This document shows, piece after piece, positions 1 through 9,668 of a stretch of DNA of 64,000 nucleotides; position 1 is the first letter of the stretch, and each line of letters starts with the position of its first letter. A model generated the notes under the pieces. That model ran no database searches, had not been told where the DNA came from, and saw only the letters and a program-made list of their open reading frames with translations. The position numbers were made by a program, and so were the translations under genes. This DNA comes from Bacteroidales bacterium. Its GTDB lineage: Bacteria; Bacteroidota; Bacteroidia; Bacteroidales; UBA932. The stretch covers positions 34,655 through 98,654 of the forward strand of contig JALCMP010000004.1 of assembly GCA_022648545.1 (NCBI GenBank), given 5' to 3'.

Positions 1-961
1 GCGAAGCTCTTATTGTAGAAACCAGTCCGTGTGCATTGAGCCTGCTTTCGAACTTTTCCATAATACTTAACGGCGACGGACGGAGCGGAGAATCGGGAAT
101 GGAATGGAATCTTATAAGGTTAACCCTGCAATTCAGTCCTTCCAGCAATCTTATTACCTCGTCTGCATACTTTTTCGAATCGTTTACCCTGTCGAACATT
201 ATATACTCGAAACTAACTCTTCTTTGTCCGGAAAAATCATATTTCCTTAAAACTTCGACAACCTTTCTTATATCAAACGCTTTTTGAGCCGGCATGAGTT
301 TCTCGCGTTCTGCCGGGAAAGGATCATGCAGGCTTATAGCCAGGTGGACCCTGGTAGAATCAAGGAATTCCGTCAATGCCGGCATTACACCTATACTGCT
401 TAAAGTTATACGTTTGGGACTCCATCCGAATCCCCATTCCGACGTAAGTATGTCTATTGCGGCCAGTACGTTACGCAAGTTATCCAGAGGCTCCCCCATT
501 CCCATAAAAACGGCATTAGTAAGGATCTCCGATTCCTCAACGGAAATGAATTGCGAAATTATTTCGGCAGTTTCCAGATTTCCATGGAATCCCTGCCTTC
601 CGGTCATGCAGAATTTGCAACCCATCTTGCAGCCGGCCTGCGAAGAGACGCACAATGTGGCTCGTTCCTTATCAGGAATCATAACTGTTTCTATGAAAGA
701 TCCCGTGTGGCACGGAAAAAGATATTTTTTAGTACCGTCCGAAGATATCGCCGTTTCTGCAGCATCTTCCATCCCTACGGTATATTCCTCTTTAAGCAGA
801 TCCCTGAACCTTGCGGAAAGGTTGGTCATCATATCTATGGAACGTACCTTCTTCTTGTACAGCCATCCGGCAATCTGCGACGCAGTATACTCCGGCATGG
901 AATAAGATGCGGCTATATCCTTAAGATCCACAAGAGTACACCCTATCAACTTTTTTTTCAT
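1..961 (-). CDS. rlmN: RlmN dual-specificity 23S rRNA/tRNA C2-adenine methyltransferase (3' end missing)
   Basis: Read on the minus strand from an ATG at 961, an open frame of 320 codons runs off the left edge. It encodes a radical-SAM methyltransferase with the RlmN-type CKMGCKFC iron-sulfur motif, followed by [13 protein letters not shown] and HAISLHDP-like blocks (here HLAISLHDP). RlmN uses SAM to methylate A2503 of 23S rRNA and A37 of some tRNAs. Family members are about 340-350 residues, so only the last 25-30 residues are outside the window, including the region that carries the conserved C-terminal methyl-carrying cysteine. A -7 box (TATTTTTG) lies only 6 bases upstream of the ATG, so the mRNA may have almost no leader. 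It is divergent from recA. Confidence 0.95.
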   Translation of the reverse strand, partial: MKKKLIGCTLVDLKDIAASYSMPEYTASQIAGWLYKKKVRSIDMMTNLSARFRDLLKEEYTVGMEDAAETAISSDGTKKYLFPCHTGSFIETVMIPDKERATLCVSSQAGCKMGCKFCMTGRQGFHGNLETAEIISQFISVEESEILTNAVFMGMGEPLDNLRNVLAAIDILTSEWGFGWSPKRITLSSIGVMPALTEFLDSTRVHLAISLHDPFPAEREKLMPAQKAFDIRKVVEVLRKYDFSGQRRVSFEYIMFDRVNDSKKYADEVIRLLEGLNCRVNLIRFHSIPDSPLRPSPLSIMEKFESRLNAHGLVSTIRAS

Positions 962-967
962 AATTCA

Positions 968-975
968 CAAAAATA
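968..975 (-). promoter_or_regulatory. -7 promoter box of rlmN
   Basis: TATTTTTG on the minus strand fits the Bacteroidota -7 consensus TAnnTTTG. Only 6 bases separate it from the rlmN ATG at 961. No TTG is seen at the expected -33 spacing. Confidence 0.5.
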
Positions 976-1031
976 CAAACAAATTCATACCGTACGGCAT
1001 CATCAATAATAAAAATGCAGATTTATTTAAG

Positions 1032-1039
1032 TATATTTG
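1032..1039 (+). promoter_or_regulatory. -7 promoter box of recA
   Basis: TATATTTG fits TAnnTTTG and lies 37 bases before the recA ATG. I see no clear -33 TTG and no LexA-type palindrome between it and the start. Confidence 0.6.
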
Positions 1040-1076
1040 TAGACGAATACTGCAATTAAAAAACAAACGAAATATT

Positions 1077-2153
1077 ATGGAGAAAGAGAACATTGCCGCA
1101 AAAGTAAAGGCTAAAGAAGAGGGAGCGAAAAAAACTGAAAACAAAAAAGGTACGGAAATAAACGCCGAAAAGATGAAAGCCCTCCAGGCTACCCTGGACA
1201 AAATCGAAAAGGATTTCGGAAAGGGCACTATAATGAAACTCGGAGACAAACCCAAATGGGACGTATCGGTAATTCCTTCCGGATCCATAGCTCTTGACGA
1301 TGCTCTCGGGATTGGAGGGTATCCGAGAGGAAGGATAATAGAAATTTTCGGCCCGGAAAGCAGTGGAAAAACCACGCTCGCCATCCACGCCATAGCAGAA
1401 GCGCAGAAACTGGGAGGTATAGCTGCAATAATAGATGCCGAACATGCCTTCGACAGAAATTATGCAAAGAATCTGGGGGTAAATGTAGACACCCTGCTCA
1501 TATCCCAGCCTGACAATGGAGAGCAGGCGCTCGAAATTGTGGACAGCCTCGTAAGATCTTCCGCCATAGACATAGTAGTGGTAGATTCGGTTGCTGCACT
1601 TACGCCGAAGGCCGAGATTGAAGGAGAAATGGGAGATTCCAAAATGGGACTTCAGGCAAGGCTCATGAGCCAGGCGCTGAGAAAACTTACCGCAAGCATA
1701 AGCAGAACAAACACTTGCTGTGTCTTCATAAACCAGCTGAGGGATAAAATAGGAATAATGTTCGGAAATCCAGAAACCACCACCGGAGGAAACGCCCTTA
1801 AATTTTACTCTACCGTAAGGCTGGACGTAAGGAAAATAACCCAGATAAAAGACGGAGACTCGGCAACCGGAAACAGAACGCGTGTTAAGGTCGTCAAAAA
1901 TAAAATGGCTCCTCCTTTCCGCAAAGCCGAATTCGATATAGTTTTCGGAGAAGGAATTTCAAAGATAGGCGAAATCATAGATCTTGGTGTGGAACACGAT
2001 ATAATAAATAAAAGCGGGAGCTGGTTCAGCTATAACGGAAGCAAACTTGCCCAGGGACGCGATGCCGTAAAAAGACTGCTGAAGGATAATCCCGAACTTT
2101 CCGAAGAAATAGAAGCCAAGGTAAGACAGGCAATTGCAGCCTCATCCGAATAG
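1077..2153 (+). CDS. recA: Recombinase A
   Basis: This 358-residue protein is RecA, the ATP-dependent strand-exchange protein of homologous recombination and the SOS co-protease. The Walker A motif GPESSGKTT is at residues 92-100. Further RecA hallmarks are IDAEHAFD, the [11 protein letters not shown] segment, the [11 protein letters not shown]alker B strand, [14 protein letters not shown] and the L2-region block [10 protein letters not shown]. The first 27 or so residues form a lysine- and glutamate-rich extension before the usual RecA start. A DNA-alkylation-repair homologue follows after 11 bases on the same strand, so the two may be co-transcribed as a small repair unit. Confidence 0.98.
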   Translation: MEKENIAAKVKAKEEGAKKTENKKGTEINAEKMKALQATLDKIEKDFGKGTIMKLGDKPKWDVSVIPSGSIALDDALGIGGYPRGRIIEIFGPESSGKTTLAIHAIAEAQKLGGIAAIIDAEHAFDRNYAKNLGVNVDTLLISQPDNGEQALEIVDSLVRSSAIDIVVVDSVAALTPKAEIEGEMGDSKMGLQARLMSQALRKLTASISRTNTCCVFINQLRDKIGIMFGNPETTTGGNALKFYSTVRLDVRKITQIKDGDSATGNRTRVKVVKNKMAPPFRKAEFDIVFGEGISKIGEIIDLGVEHDIINKSGSWFSYNGSKLAQGRDAVKRLLKDNPELSEEIEAKVRQAIAASSE

Positions 2154-2164
2154 GAAGGACACAA

Positions 2165-2980
2165 ATGGATCTTTTCGTAAAAAAGATAACGGAAGAACTC
2201 GCGGAATTATCCGATCCTGAAAAGAAACGGATTCTTCCGCGTTTTTTTAAAACGGGGAAAGGTGAATACGGCGAAGGCGACAGGTTTATAGGAGTTACGG
2301 TCCCAAAAATAAGGGAAGTAGCCAAAAGACATGCCGATGCCGGGCCTGAATCAGTTGAAACCCTTTTGCGCAGCAGCTGGCATGAATGCAGAATGTGCGC
2401 ATTACTAATGCTTTCAGACACTTTCAGTAAATCCGGGAAAGTACGTAAAAAGGATATATATGAATTTTACCTTCGCAACAGCAGGTACATAAACAACTGG
2501 GACCTAACGGATCTTTCTGCTCCTAAAATAACCGGAATTTTCCTAAGAGATTCTGCGCACATCACGGAGCACGTAATTAGGAAATTACCGGATTCATGTG
2601 CCGGATCATATTCATCGAAATACGGAATAGTGCCGTACGTAGAACAAAATCTATCCTTTTCTTTCGGCCGAGAGGATTTGTATGTTCTGGCAGGCAGCAA
2701 ATGGCTGTGGGATCAGAGGATCGCCATATTATCCACCCTGCCGCTTATAAAAAATGATGATTTCGAAGATATTATCCGCCTGTCGGAACTGCTGCTCAAC
2801 CACAGGCATGATCTCATGCAGAAGGCGATAGGATGGATGCTCAGAGAAACCGGCAAAAGAGATGAAAGGGTTCTTACCGACTTTCTCGAACGAAATTGCA
2901 CGCGCATGCCCAGGACAATGCTCAGATATTCGATAGAAAAACTTACCCCGGAGCAAAAGGCCCGCTACATGAAAAAGTAA
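2165..2980 (+). CDS. AlkD-like DNA alkylation repair protein
   Basis: The protein has 271 residues and an all-helical, HEAT-like pattern over its full length, as in the DNA_alkylation (AlkC/AlkD) family of DNA glycosylases that excise bulky or cationic alkylated bases. Visible family motifs are GEGDRFIGV near residue 37, NWDLTD at 111-116 (the tryptophan and aspartate match the AlkD base-excision residues) and WDQRIAI, which carries the conserved arginine. It starts 11 bases after recA. Its stop codon directly abuts the stop codon of the convergent trpS gene, with no base between them. Family assignment is firm; substrate range is not. Confidence 0.9.
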   Translation: MDLFVKKITEELAELSDPEKKRILPRFFKTGKGEYGEGDRFIGVTVPKIREVAKRHADAGPESVETLLRSSWHECRMCALLMLSDTFSKSGKVRKKDIYEFYLRNSRYINNWDLTDLSAPKITGIFLRDSAHITEHVIRKLPDSCAGSYSSKYGIVPYVEQNLSFSFGREDLYVLAGSKWLWDQRIAILSTLPLIKNDDFEDIIRLSELLLNHRHDLMQKAIGWMLRETGKRDERVLTDFLERNCTRMPRTMLRYSIEKLTPEQKARYMKK

Positions 2981-4066
2981 TTATTCCGAATATTTCTTTA
3001 TCTGCTCGGATATAAATTGCCTGTCTTCGAAATAATTTATCTTCATGGCATCTTTTACTCTCGACATTGTTGCCGAAGCAGTTTCCAGTGCCTTTTCTGT
3101 TCCCTTTTTAAGAATATCATAAACTCCCGGAATGTCATGCTCGTAAATTTTCCTGCGTTCGCGTATGGGTTCCAACTCTTCCTCCAGCACGGAAATAAGA
3201 AATTTCTTAACCTTAACATCTCCGAGTCCTCCCCTGCGGTAATGGTTCTTAAGAGCATCCAGATTCTCGTATTCGGGCAGATAACGATCGAAATGTTCCT
3301 GCTTTGAAAAGGCGTCAAGATAGATGAATACAGGATTCCCATCCACTTTACCGGGATCGGCCACCCTCAGATGATCGGGATCGGTAAACATGCCCATCAC
3401 TTTTTTACGTATCTGGTCCGCGGAATCCGACAAATATATGCAGTTGCCTAGTGATTTGCTCATCTTGGCCATTCCGTCCGTTCCGGGAAGCCTCAGGCTG
3501 GCCTTATTATCGGGGAGCAATATAGAAGGCTCAACGAGCGTTCTTCCGTAAACGGAATTGAACTTCCTTACAATTTCGGATGTTTGTTCCAGCATAGGTT
3601 TCTGGTCCTCGCCTACCGGAACCGTCGTAGCATCGAATGCCGTAATGTCGGCAGCCTGGCTTATTGGATAAGTGAAAAAGCCTACAGGAATGCTGGCTTC
3701 GAAATTGCGCATTTTTATTTCGCTTTTCACCGTCGGGTTTCTCTGAAGTCGGGATACTGTAACCAGATTTGCATAATAAAACGTCAGTTCGCACAGCTGG
3801 GGTATCTGAGATTGTATGAGAATAGTCGATTTCTGCGGATCTATGCCGCAGGAAAGATAATCGAGTGCGACTTCAATAATATTCTGGCGTACCTTTTCGG
3901 GATTATCGGCATTGTCGGTAAGAGCTTGTGCGTCTGCTATCATTATGAATATTTTATCATATTCACCTGAATTCTGAAGCTTTACACGGTTTTTCAAAGA
4001 CCCCGCATAATGCCCGATATGCAATTTGCCGGTGGGCCTGTCTGCTGTAAGTATTATTTTTTTCAT
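2981..4066 (-). CDS. trpS: Tryptophanyl-tRNA synthetase
   Basis: This 361-residue class I synthetase charges tRNA-Trp. The nucleotide-binding signatures are present: [14 protein letters not shown] near the N-terminus (HIGH) and KMSKSLGN (KMSKS). The tryptophan-pocket segment with YPISQAADI and VGEDQKP is also clear. The length is slightly above the usual 330-340 residues. A -7 box TAACTTTG at 4108-4115 leaves a leader of about 35 bases. The gene converges on the AlkD-like gene and is divergent from dnaG. Confidence 0.97.
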   Translation of the reverse strand: MKKIILTADRPTGKLHIGHYAGSLKNRVKLQNSGEYDKIFIMIADAQALTDNADNPEKVRQNIIEVALDYLSCGIDPQKSTILIQSQIPQLCELTFYYANLVTVSRLQRNPTVKSEIKMRNFEASIPVGFFTYPISQAADITAFDATTVPVGEDQKPMLEQTSEIVRKFNSVYGRTLVEPSILLPDNKASLRLPGTDGMAKMSKSLGNCIYLSDSADQIRKKVMGMFTDPDHLRVADPGKVDGNPVFIYLDAFSKQEHFDRYLPEYENLDALKNHYRRGGLGDVKVKKFLISVLEEELEPIRERRKIYEHDIPGVYDILKKGTEKALETASATMSRVKDAMKINYFEDRQFISEQIKKYSE

Positions 4067-4107
4067 TAGGAAATCATGTTATAACGCCTATATGTTTCAC
4101 GTTTCGG

Positions 4108-4115
4108 CAAAGTTA
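4108..4115 (-). promoter_or_regulatory. -7 promoter box of trpS
   Basis: TAACTTTG on the minus strand, 41 bases upstream of the trpS ATG. No TTG at the expected -33 position. Confidence 0.55.
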
Positions 4116-4180
4116 TAAAAATGCAGCTTATGTCATAACTACTCAGATAAAGATGTTTTAGAGCGGACGTTATTTTTTAC

Positions 4181-4188
4181 TAAATTTG
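4181..4188 (+). promoter_or_regulatory. -7 promoter box of dnaG
   Basis: TAAATTTG fits TAnnTTTG and ends 7 bases before the dnaG ATG at 4196. A TTTA rather than TTTG sits 20 bases upstream. Transcription would begin at or within a few bases of the start codon. Confidence 0.55.
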
Positions 4189-4195
4189 TCCGATT

Positions 4196-6166
4196 ATGAT
4201 AGACAGAGCTACGATAGATAAAATATTGGATACTGCAAGGATAGAAGAGGTAATAGGCGACTTCGTTTCGCTGCGCCGACGCGGTGCCAATTACGTAGCA
4301 TGCTGCCCTTTCCACCATGAAAAGACACCGAGCTTTACCGTTTCTCCTTCCAAGGGGATATTCAAATGCTTCGGGTGCGGAAAAGCCGGCAATGTGGTTA
4401 CATTCGTAATGGAACACGAACACATGAGCTACGTTGAAGCATTAAAATTCATAGGGAAAAAATACGGCATAGAGGTAACTGACAAGGAGGAAAGCGCGGA
4501 AGATGTTGAGAGAAGGCTTCTTAGCGAATCACTGCTAATAGTAAACGAATTCGCCGAAAAATATTATTCGGAGCAGCTATGGGATACTCCCGGCGGAAGG
4601 GCCGTGGGAATAAGTTATTTTAGGGAACGCGGATTTACAGACGATACCATAAGAAAATTCAAACTGGGGTTCGCTCCCGCAGGCCGGGACGGCTTTACGT
4701 ATTCGGCAATAAAGGCGGGATATAAGAAAGAGCATCTGACGACGGCCGGACTTTCCGTAAAACGCGAAAACGGAGAATATGCCGACAGATTTTTCGAACG
4801 CGTAATGTTCCCGTGGCATTCCATAAGCGGAAAGACGATAGCCTTCGGAGGAAGAATACTCACTTCCGACAAACATATGGCGAAATATGTAAACTCGCCG
4901 GAGAGCGTTATCTACGAAAAAAATAAATCATTATACGGAATATTCGAAGCCAAGGGAGCGATTTCAAAGGAACAGAAATGTTATCTGGTAGAAGGATATA
5001 CAGACGTAATTTCCTTCAGTCAGGCCGGAGTGGAAAATGTGGTTTCAAGCGGGGGCACGTCACTTACTACCGGACAAATAGGGTTGATAAAAAGATTTTC
5101 CAATAAGATAACGGTGCTGTACGATGGGGATTCTGCGGGAATAAAAGCATCCCTGAGAGGCATCGACATGCTGCTCGAAGAAGGGATGGAGGTTAAGGTA
5201 GCGCTCTTCCCCAACGGCGAAGATCCCGATTCCTTTGCAAGGAAACACACAGCTTCCGAATTAAGGAATTTCCTCAGCGAAAATGAAGAAGATTTCATAG
5301 CCTTCAAGTACCGCCTGCTTAATGATGAAACAGGTAACGATCCGTTGCGCAGAGCCAATCTCATAAGGGAGATAGTAAAAAGCATTGCCGTAATTCCCGA
5401 TGCTATAATACGAAACGTATACATTGAAGAAACGTCTTCCAAACTTTCAGTCGACCAGAACATGCTTTCCGGAGAAGTTGGAAAAATAATCTATGCCAGA
5501 CACAGGAAAAACTTTTTTGAAAACAGGAGGGCGGCCGAAGCCGAAAAGGAAAACGTAAAGACGGAAGATCCCGGCAAAGATATGAATCTGCCGTCTTTCG
5601 TCATATCAACTTACTGTGAAGAAGCCGAAAAGGAAATATTATATTATCTTATAAAATTCGGAAAATCAAGACTGGTGCTTCACGACAGCCTTAATATCGG
5701 ATCTGAAAGAGATGAAGGACTTACGGTGGGCACTTATATCTTGAGCGAACTGCAAAACGACGAACTGGAATTGCAGAATCTCGTCTATAAAAACATCTTC
5801 GACGAATACTTCTCGCTGCGTGAAGATAGTCAGGAAAAAATAATAAGACATTTCGTAAACCATCCCGACGGATCCGTTTCACAGGTAATAGTTAACCTGC
5901 TGGCCGAACCGTACACCTTATCAATAAAAAGCTTCAGGGACTCCGTAGTCCCGGAATCCAACGTACTCGGCATGGTAGTACCCAAGGCCGTTCTGGTATA
6001 TAAGGCAAAGATAACATCCCAGGCATGTCTTAAAATATGCAGGGATATGGAAAAAGCTCAGAAAGACAGGAACTCGGAAAAAGAAACGGCACTTATGGGA
6101 CAACTTAACATATTAAATAAAATAAAAACCAGATTTCTAAAGGAACTTAAAAGGACAAGCGCATAA
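4196..6166 (+). CDS. dnaG: DNA primase
   Basis: This 656-residue protein is the DnaG primase that makes RNA primers at replication forks. The N-terminal CHC2 zinc finger is complete (C37, H40, C58, C61, within [11 protein letters not shown] and CFGCGKAG). The Toprim core carries VEGYTD at 265-270 and YDGDSAG at 309-315, the acidic residues that bind catalytic metal. The last 200 residues are less conserved and correspond to the helicase-interaction region. metG follows after 14 bases on the same strand. The very short distance from the -7 box to the ATG suggests a leaderless message. Confidence 0.97.
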   Translation: MIDRATIDKILDTARIEEVIGDFVSLRRRGANYVACCPFHHEKTPSFTVSPSKGIFKCFGCGKAGNVVTFVMEHEHMSYVEALKFIGKKYGIEVTDKEESAEDVERRLLSESLLIVNEFAEKYYSEQLWDTPGGRAVGISYFRERGFTDDTIRKFKLGFAPAGRDGFTYSAIKAGYKKEHLTTAGLSVKRENGEYADRFFERVMFPWHSISGKTIAFGGRILTSDKHMAKYVNSPESVIYEKNKSLYGIFEAKGAISKEQKCYLVEGYTDVISFSQAGVENVVSSGGTSLTTGQIGLIKRFSNKITVLYDGDSAGIKASLRGIDMLLEEGMEVKVALFPNGEDPDSFARKHTASELRNFLSENEEDFIAFKYRLLNDETGNDPLRRANLIREIVKSIAVIPDAIIRNVYIEETSSKLSVDQNMLSGEVGKIIYARHRKNFFENRRAAEAEKENVKTEDPGKDMNLPSFVISTYCEEAEKEILYYLIKFGKSRLVLHDSLNIGSERDEGLTVGTYILSELQNDELELQNLVYKNIFDEYFSLREDSQEKIIRHFVNHPDGSVSQVIVNLLAEPYTLSIKSFRDSVVPESNVLGMVVPKAVLVYKAKITSQACLKICRDMEKAQKDRNSEKETALMGQLNILNKIKTRFLKELKRTSA

Positions 6167-6180
6167 AAATTTCAAATACG

Positions 6181-8250
6181 ATGGAAAAAAATTTCAAAAG
6201 ATATACGATTACGGCCGCCCTCCCCTATGCCAACGGAGGAGTTCACATAGGCCATCTGGCCGGAGTTTATGTCCCGGCCGATATTTATGCCAGATTCCTG
6301 AGACTGCAGGGCAAGGATGTTCTCTTCGTCTGCGGGTCCGATGAACACGGCGTACCCATAACATTAAAAGCCAAACAGCTCGGCTGTTCGCCGCAGGATG
6401 TAGTTGATAAATATCACAACCTCATAAAAGATTCCTTCGAACAATTCGGCATAAGCTTTGACATATACTCCAGGACGACATCTAAAACACATACGGAAAC
6501 GGCTTCGAAATTTTTCCGCGACCTTTATGACAAAGGTCTGTTCATAGAACGCGAGACCGAACAGTATTTCGACACTGAAGCAAATACTTTCCTGGCTGAC
6601 AGATATATTACCGGAACATGCCCCAAATGCGGAAATCCTTCGGCATATGGAGACCAGTGCGAGAAATGCGGAAGTACCCTTAGCCCGGAAGAACTTATAA
6701 ATCCGCGTTCTGCAATAAGCGGAAGCCCTCTTATAAAGAAAAAGACAAAACACTGGTATCTTCCTCTGGATCATTATGAAGGATGGCTTAGACAATGGAT
6801 ACTTGACGGACACAAGGAGTGGAAAACCAATGTATACGGCCAATGCAAAAGCTGGCTCGACGGAGGATTGAAGCCCCGCGCCGTAAGCAGAGATCTTGAC
6901 TGGGGAATACCGGTCCCAGTAAAGGGGGCTGAAGGAAAGGTACTGTACGTATGGTTCGATGCTCCCATAGGATATATTTCTAATACCAGGGAACTCTATC
7001 CCGATGACTGGGAAAAATGGTGGAAAGACAAGGATACCGAACTGATACATTTCATCGGCAAGGACAACATTGTATTTCACTGCATAGTATTTCCTTCCAT
7101 GCTTAAGGCGCACGGGGATTACATACTACCGGAAAATGTTCCTGCAAACGAATTCCTGAATCTCGAAGGCAACAAAATTTCAACATCCAGGAACTGGGCC
7201 GTATGGCTTGACGAATATCTCGTGGATTTCCCACAGAAACAGGATGTTTTAAGATATGTCCTTTGCGCAAACGCTCCCGAAACCAAGGACAACGATTTTA
7301 CATGGAAAGATTTCCAGACAAGGAACAACAGCGAACTGGTTGCAATCTACGGAAACTTCGTTAACAGGGCACTGGTCCTTACCAGAAAATATTTCGACGG
7401 AAAAGTCCCTTCGGCCGACAATCTGACCGATACGGACAGGAATATACTTTTGCAGATAGGATCGCTCAGATCATCCATAGAAAACAGTCTTTATGCTTTC
7501 AGATTCAGGGAAGCCCTGAAAACGGCAATGGACATGGCAAGGCTTGGAAACAAATACCTGGCCGATTCCGAGCCGTGGAAACTTGCAAAAAGCGACATGA
7601 ACAGAGTTGCGACAATACTGAACACGGCTTTGCAAATATGCGCCAACCTAACGATAATATTTGATCCGTTCATACCTTTTTCATCAGAGAAGCTGCGCAA
7701 GATGCTTGACATAAGAAAAATGGAATGGAATGATCTCGGAAGGACCGATATCATGAAGGCCGGACACGTATTGGGGAAAACGGCTCTGCTTTTTGAGAAA
7801 ATAGAAGACGATCAGATAGAGGCTCAGATAATGAAACTTCAAAAAGCAAAAAAGGATAACGAAGCCAAAGCTGCGGAACAGGCATTGAAGACGAGCGGCA
7901 AGAATCCTCCCAAGCCGTTGAAGAACGGATGCGTCTACGGCGACTTTGAAAAGATGGATATAAGGACAGCCACGGTAAAAGAAGCCGTCAGGGTCCCTAA
8001 AACGGACAAATTGCTAAAGCTGACGATTGATACAGGTGTCGACATAAGAACCATAGTTTCCGGCATTGCGGAATTTTATACTCCTGAAGAAATGACAGGC
8101 AGACAGATATGCATACTGGCAAATCTCGAGCCCAGGATAATAAGAGGAATTTCTTCAAAGGGCATGATTCTCATGGCGAAAGATGAAAACGGCCGTATGA
8201 GATTCATTACTCCGCAGGATAAGGTGGACAACGGAGCTTCGGTATGCTGA
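6181..8250 (+). CDS. metG: Methionyl-tRNA synthetase with C-terminal tRNA-binding domain
   Basis: The 689-residue class I synthetase charges tRNA-Met. HIGH is at residues 22-25. A CPKCG...CEKCG zinc knuckle lies in the connective peptide, and KISTS (the KMSKS loop) is at about 332-336. The C-terminal 110 residues form the EMAP/Trbp111-type tRNA-binding domain ([12 protein letters not shown], then SGIAEFY and ANLEPR), as in the long, dimeric MetG type. A lysine- and alanine-rich linker near residue 560 joins the parts. It is probably co-transcribed with dnaG. Its stop is 8 bases from the stop of the convergent HU-CCDC81 gene. Confidence 0.98.
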   Translation: MEKNFKRYTITAALPYANGGVHIGHLAGVYVPADIYARFLRLQGKDVLFVCGSDEHGVPITLKAKQLGCSPQDVVDKYHNLIKDSFEQFGISFDIYSRTTSKTHTETASKFFRDLYDKGLFIERETEQYFDTEANTFLADRYITGTCPKCGNPSAYGDQCEKCGSTLSPEELINPRSAISGSPLIKKKTKHWYLPLDHYEGWLRQWILDGHKEWKTNVYGQCKSWLDGGLKPRAVSRDLDWGIPVPVKGAEGKVLYVWFDAPIGYISNTRELYPDDWEKWWKDKDTELIHFIGKDNIVFHCIVFPSMLKAHGDYILPENVPANEFLNLEGNKISTSRNWAVWLDEYLVDFPQKQDVLRYVLCANAPETKDNDFTWKDFQTRNNSELVAIYGNFVNRALVLTRKYFDGKVPSADNLTDTDRNILLQIGSLRSSIENSLYAFRFREALKTAMDMARLGNKYLADSEPWKLAKSDMNRVATILNTALQICANLTIIFDPFIPFSSEKLRKMLDIRKMEWNDLGRTDIMKAGHVLGKTALLFEKIEDDQIEAQIMKLQKAKKDNEAKAAEQALKTSGKNPPKPLKNGCVYGDFEKMDIRTATVKEAVRVPKTDKLLKLTIDTGVDIRTIVSGIAEFYTPEEMTGRQICILANLEPRIIRGISSKGMILMAKDENGRMRFITPQDKVDNGASVC

Positions 8251-8258
8251 TCAGCAAT

Positions 8259-9341
8259 CTAAAGCATACCGGCGTCCTTTAGGGTTTTCAATTCGTCGCC
8301 GGAATAAAGAAGTTTTTCAAGAAAAGGCCTGCATTGATCCCTGAAAACGTACAGGAAAATTACAGCCAGGACGATTATCGCTATTACCGAAACCGTAATA
8401 AGAAGAGCCCGGCCTTTCATGGAATTAACGGCCGTATCTTCCGCTGGCTCAGCGAGAGGTTCTTCTTTCTTTTCATGTTCAACATAATCAGAAGACTGCG
8501 AATCCTCCGCATTGCTATTAGCAATATCGTTTGCCTCTTCCTCTGCGGGAATGATTTCTTCAACTTCCAGATCTTCCTTCTCCTCTTTGATTCTCCCCGA
8601 TAGCGGATCTTCTACCGGATTTTCGGACTGGTCACCATTACTACTACCTTCTGTGCCCAAATCGACCCTGAGATCCCCTGAAATTTCCGGTATGGGAGGC
8701 AGTTTTGATTCCAGCCCCCCCTCCTCTTCTATCTGGGCTTTATCAATTTCAATTTTCATTTCCTCATCTTCGGATATTTTATCATGTACGGCATGCTTAT
8801 CATCGGAAACAACGGGTGAGTCGGCGGAAAATTTCTTCCCGGCGGCTCCCGAAACTTCGGCCACTGCTTCTTCGGGAGTAATATTCAACTGCGGATTAGC
8901 CGTAATATCGGCATCTACGGCATCAAGGGAGATAGGAGGCAAAACACCGCCTTCGGATTCGTCGTTCTCGCCGATTTTTTCGGCATTAAAAACAAATTCG
9001 AAATTATAATCTAAAGATAAGCTGCCGAATCCCGGAAAATTATATTTCATATCAGAGACAAGCGATTTTCTTATTTCGGCAATAATCGAAGATAATTCGG
9101 AATTAACCTCCTGAGACGTAATTTTCAACCTTTCTGAAAGAGCCCCCGTTAATTTTCCATCGTCTCCCACCATCATATTGCTGAATACTATTCCGGTGAC
9201 GGGAGGCAATAACAGACCTTTGTCTTCGCTGAATTTTGCAGGAAATTCCTTAACATAGAAATAGCCTATGCCGGGCAGGGCGACCTTTTCATTATCGGCT
9301 AAAAGAGCCTTAAGGCAGGAAGATACATCATCGATATTCAT
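8259..9341 (-). CDS. HU-CCDC81-type membrane protein lacking a SPOR domain
   Basis: The first 130 residues resemble the paired HU-CCDC81 domains found at the N-terminus of Bacteroidota envelope proteins (LPGIGYFYVKE, then the FPGFGSLSLDY block). A long acidic, disordered stretch follows at about 140-305, then one hydrophobic segment (ALLITVSVIAIIVLAVIFLY, about 312-333). Only some 27 residues remain after it. Relatives usually end in a peptidoglycan-binding SPOR domain on the far side of the membrane; here that domain is absent. The topology suggests a cytoplasmic HU-like head anchored in the inner membrane, possibly linking nucleoid and envelope, but that role is inference. It converges on metG. 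Confidence 0.75.
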   Translation of the reverse strand: MNIDDVSSCLKALLADNEKVALPGIGYFYVKEFPAKFSEDKGLLLPPVTGIVFSNMMVGDDGKLTGALSERLKITSQEVNSELSSIIAEIRKSLVSDMKYNFPGFGSLSLDYNFEFVFNAEKIGENDESEGGVLPPISLDAVDADITANPQLNITPEEAVAEVSGAAGKKFSADSPVVSDDKHAVHDKISEDEEMKIEIDKAQIEEEGGLESKLPPIPEISGDLRVDLGTEGSSNGDQSENPVEDPLSGRIKEEKEDLEVEEIIPAEEEANDIANSNAEDSQSSDYVEHEKKEEPLAEPAEDTAVNSMKGRALLITVSVIAIIVLAVIFLYVFRDQCRPFLEKLLYSGDELKTLKDAGML

Positions 9342-9368
9342 AATAATCGCTTTTTTACAACAGTTTTA

Positions 9369-9376
9369 CAAATTTA
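9369..9376 (-). promoter_or_regulatory. -7 promoter box of the HU-CCDC81 gene
   Basis: TAAATTTG on the minus strand, 27 bases upstream of the ATG at 9341. Confidence 0.5.
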
Positions 9377-9400
9377 GGAAAAACTATCTTTAATAAAACA

Positions 9401-9432
9401 TTTGCAAGATATTCAAAAAAAATATACTTTTG
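9401..9432 (+). promoter_or_regulatory. Promoter of tRNA-Asn
   Basis: TTTG at 9401-9404, 20 bases of spacer and TACTTTTG at 9425-9432 form a full Bacteroidota housekeeping promoter about 46 bases before the mature tRNA. Confidence 0.8.
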
Positions 9433-9478
9433 TACCCGCTAAGCGGAAAACACCGCTGAGGCACTTTACAGAAAAAAT

Positions 9479-9552
9479 TCCTGAATAGCTCAGTTGGTTA
9501 GAGCATCTGACTGTTAATCAGAGGGTCGCAGGTTCAAGTCCTGCTTCAGGAG
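9479..9552 (+). tRNA. tRNA-Asn (GTT)
   Basis: The 74-base cloverleaf has acceptor arms TCCTGAA and TTCAGGA, a D arm with AGCTCAGTTGGTTAGAGC, anticodon stem TCTGA/TCAGA with loop CTGTTAA (anticodon GTT at 9513-9515), and a T arm with GGTTCAAGTCC. The discriminator is G. CCA is not encoded. Confidence 0.97.
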
Positions 9553-9556
9553 CAAT

Positions 9557-9592
9557 AAAGCGACATGATTACTCATGTCGCTTTACTTTTTT
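9557..9592 (+). terminator. Rho-independent terminator of tRNA-Asn
   Basis: A perfect 12-bp stem (9557-9568 with 9573-9584), four-base loop, then ACTTTTTT. Confidence 0.9.
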
Positions 9593-9611
9593 ATAAGTTT
9601 CAACAAATGGG

Positions 9612-9659
9612 AAATAAATAAAAAAAAGAAGCCTTTCGACCTCTTTTTTTTATTTATTT
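9612..9659 (-). terminator. Terminator of the M16 protease gene
   Basis: A perfect 18-bp inverted repeat (9612-9629 with 9642-9659), mostly A/T, lies 10 bases beyond the stop of the leftward protease gene and supplies a long T run on the minus strand. Confidence 0.75.
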
Positions 9660-9668
9660 TAAAACGAA

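Noticed and set aside
6364..7113. A 249-codon frame on the minus strand inside metG
   Set aside because: It lies wholly opposite a conserved metG region; the translation resembles no family and follows from codon bias on the other strand.
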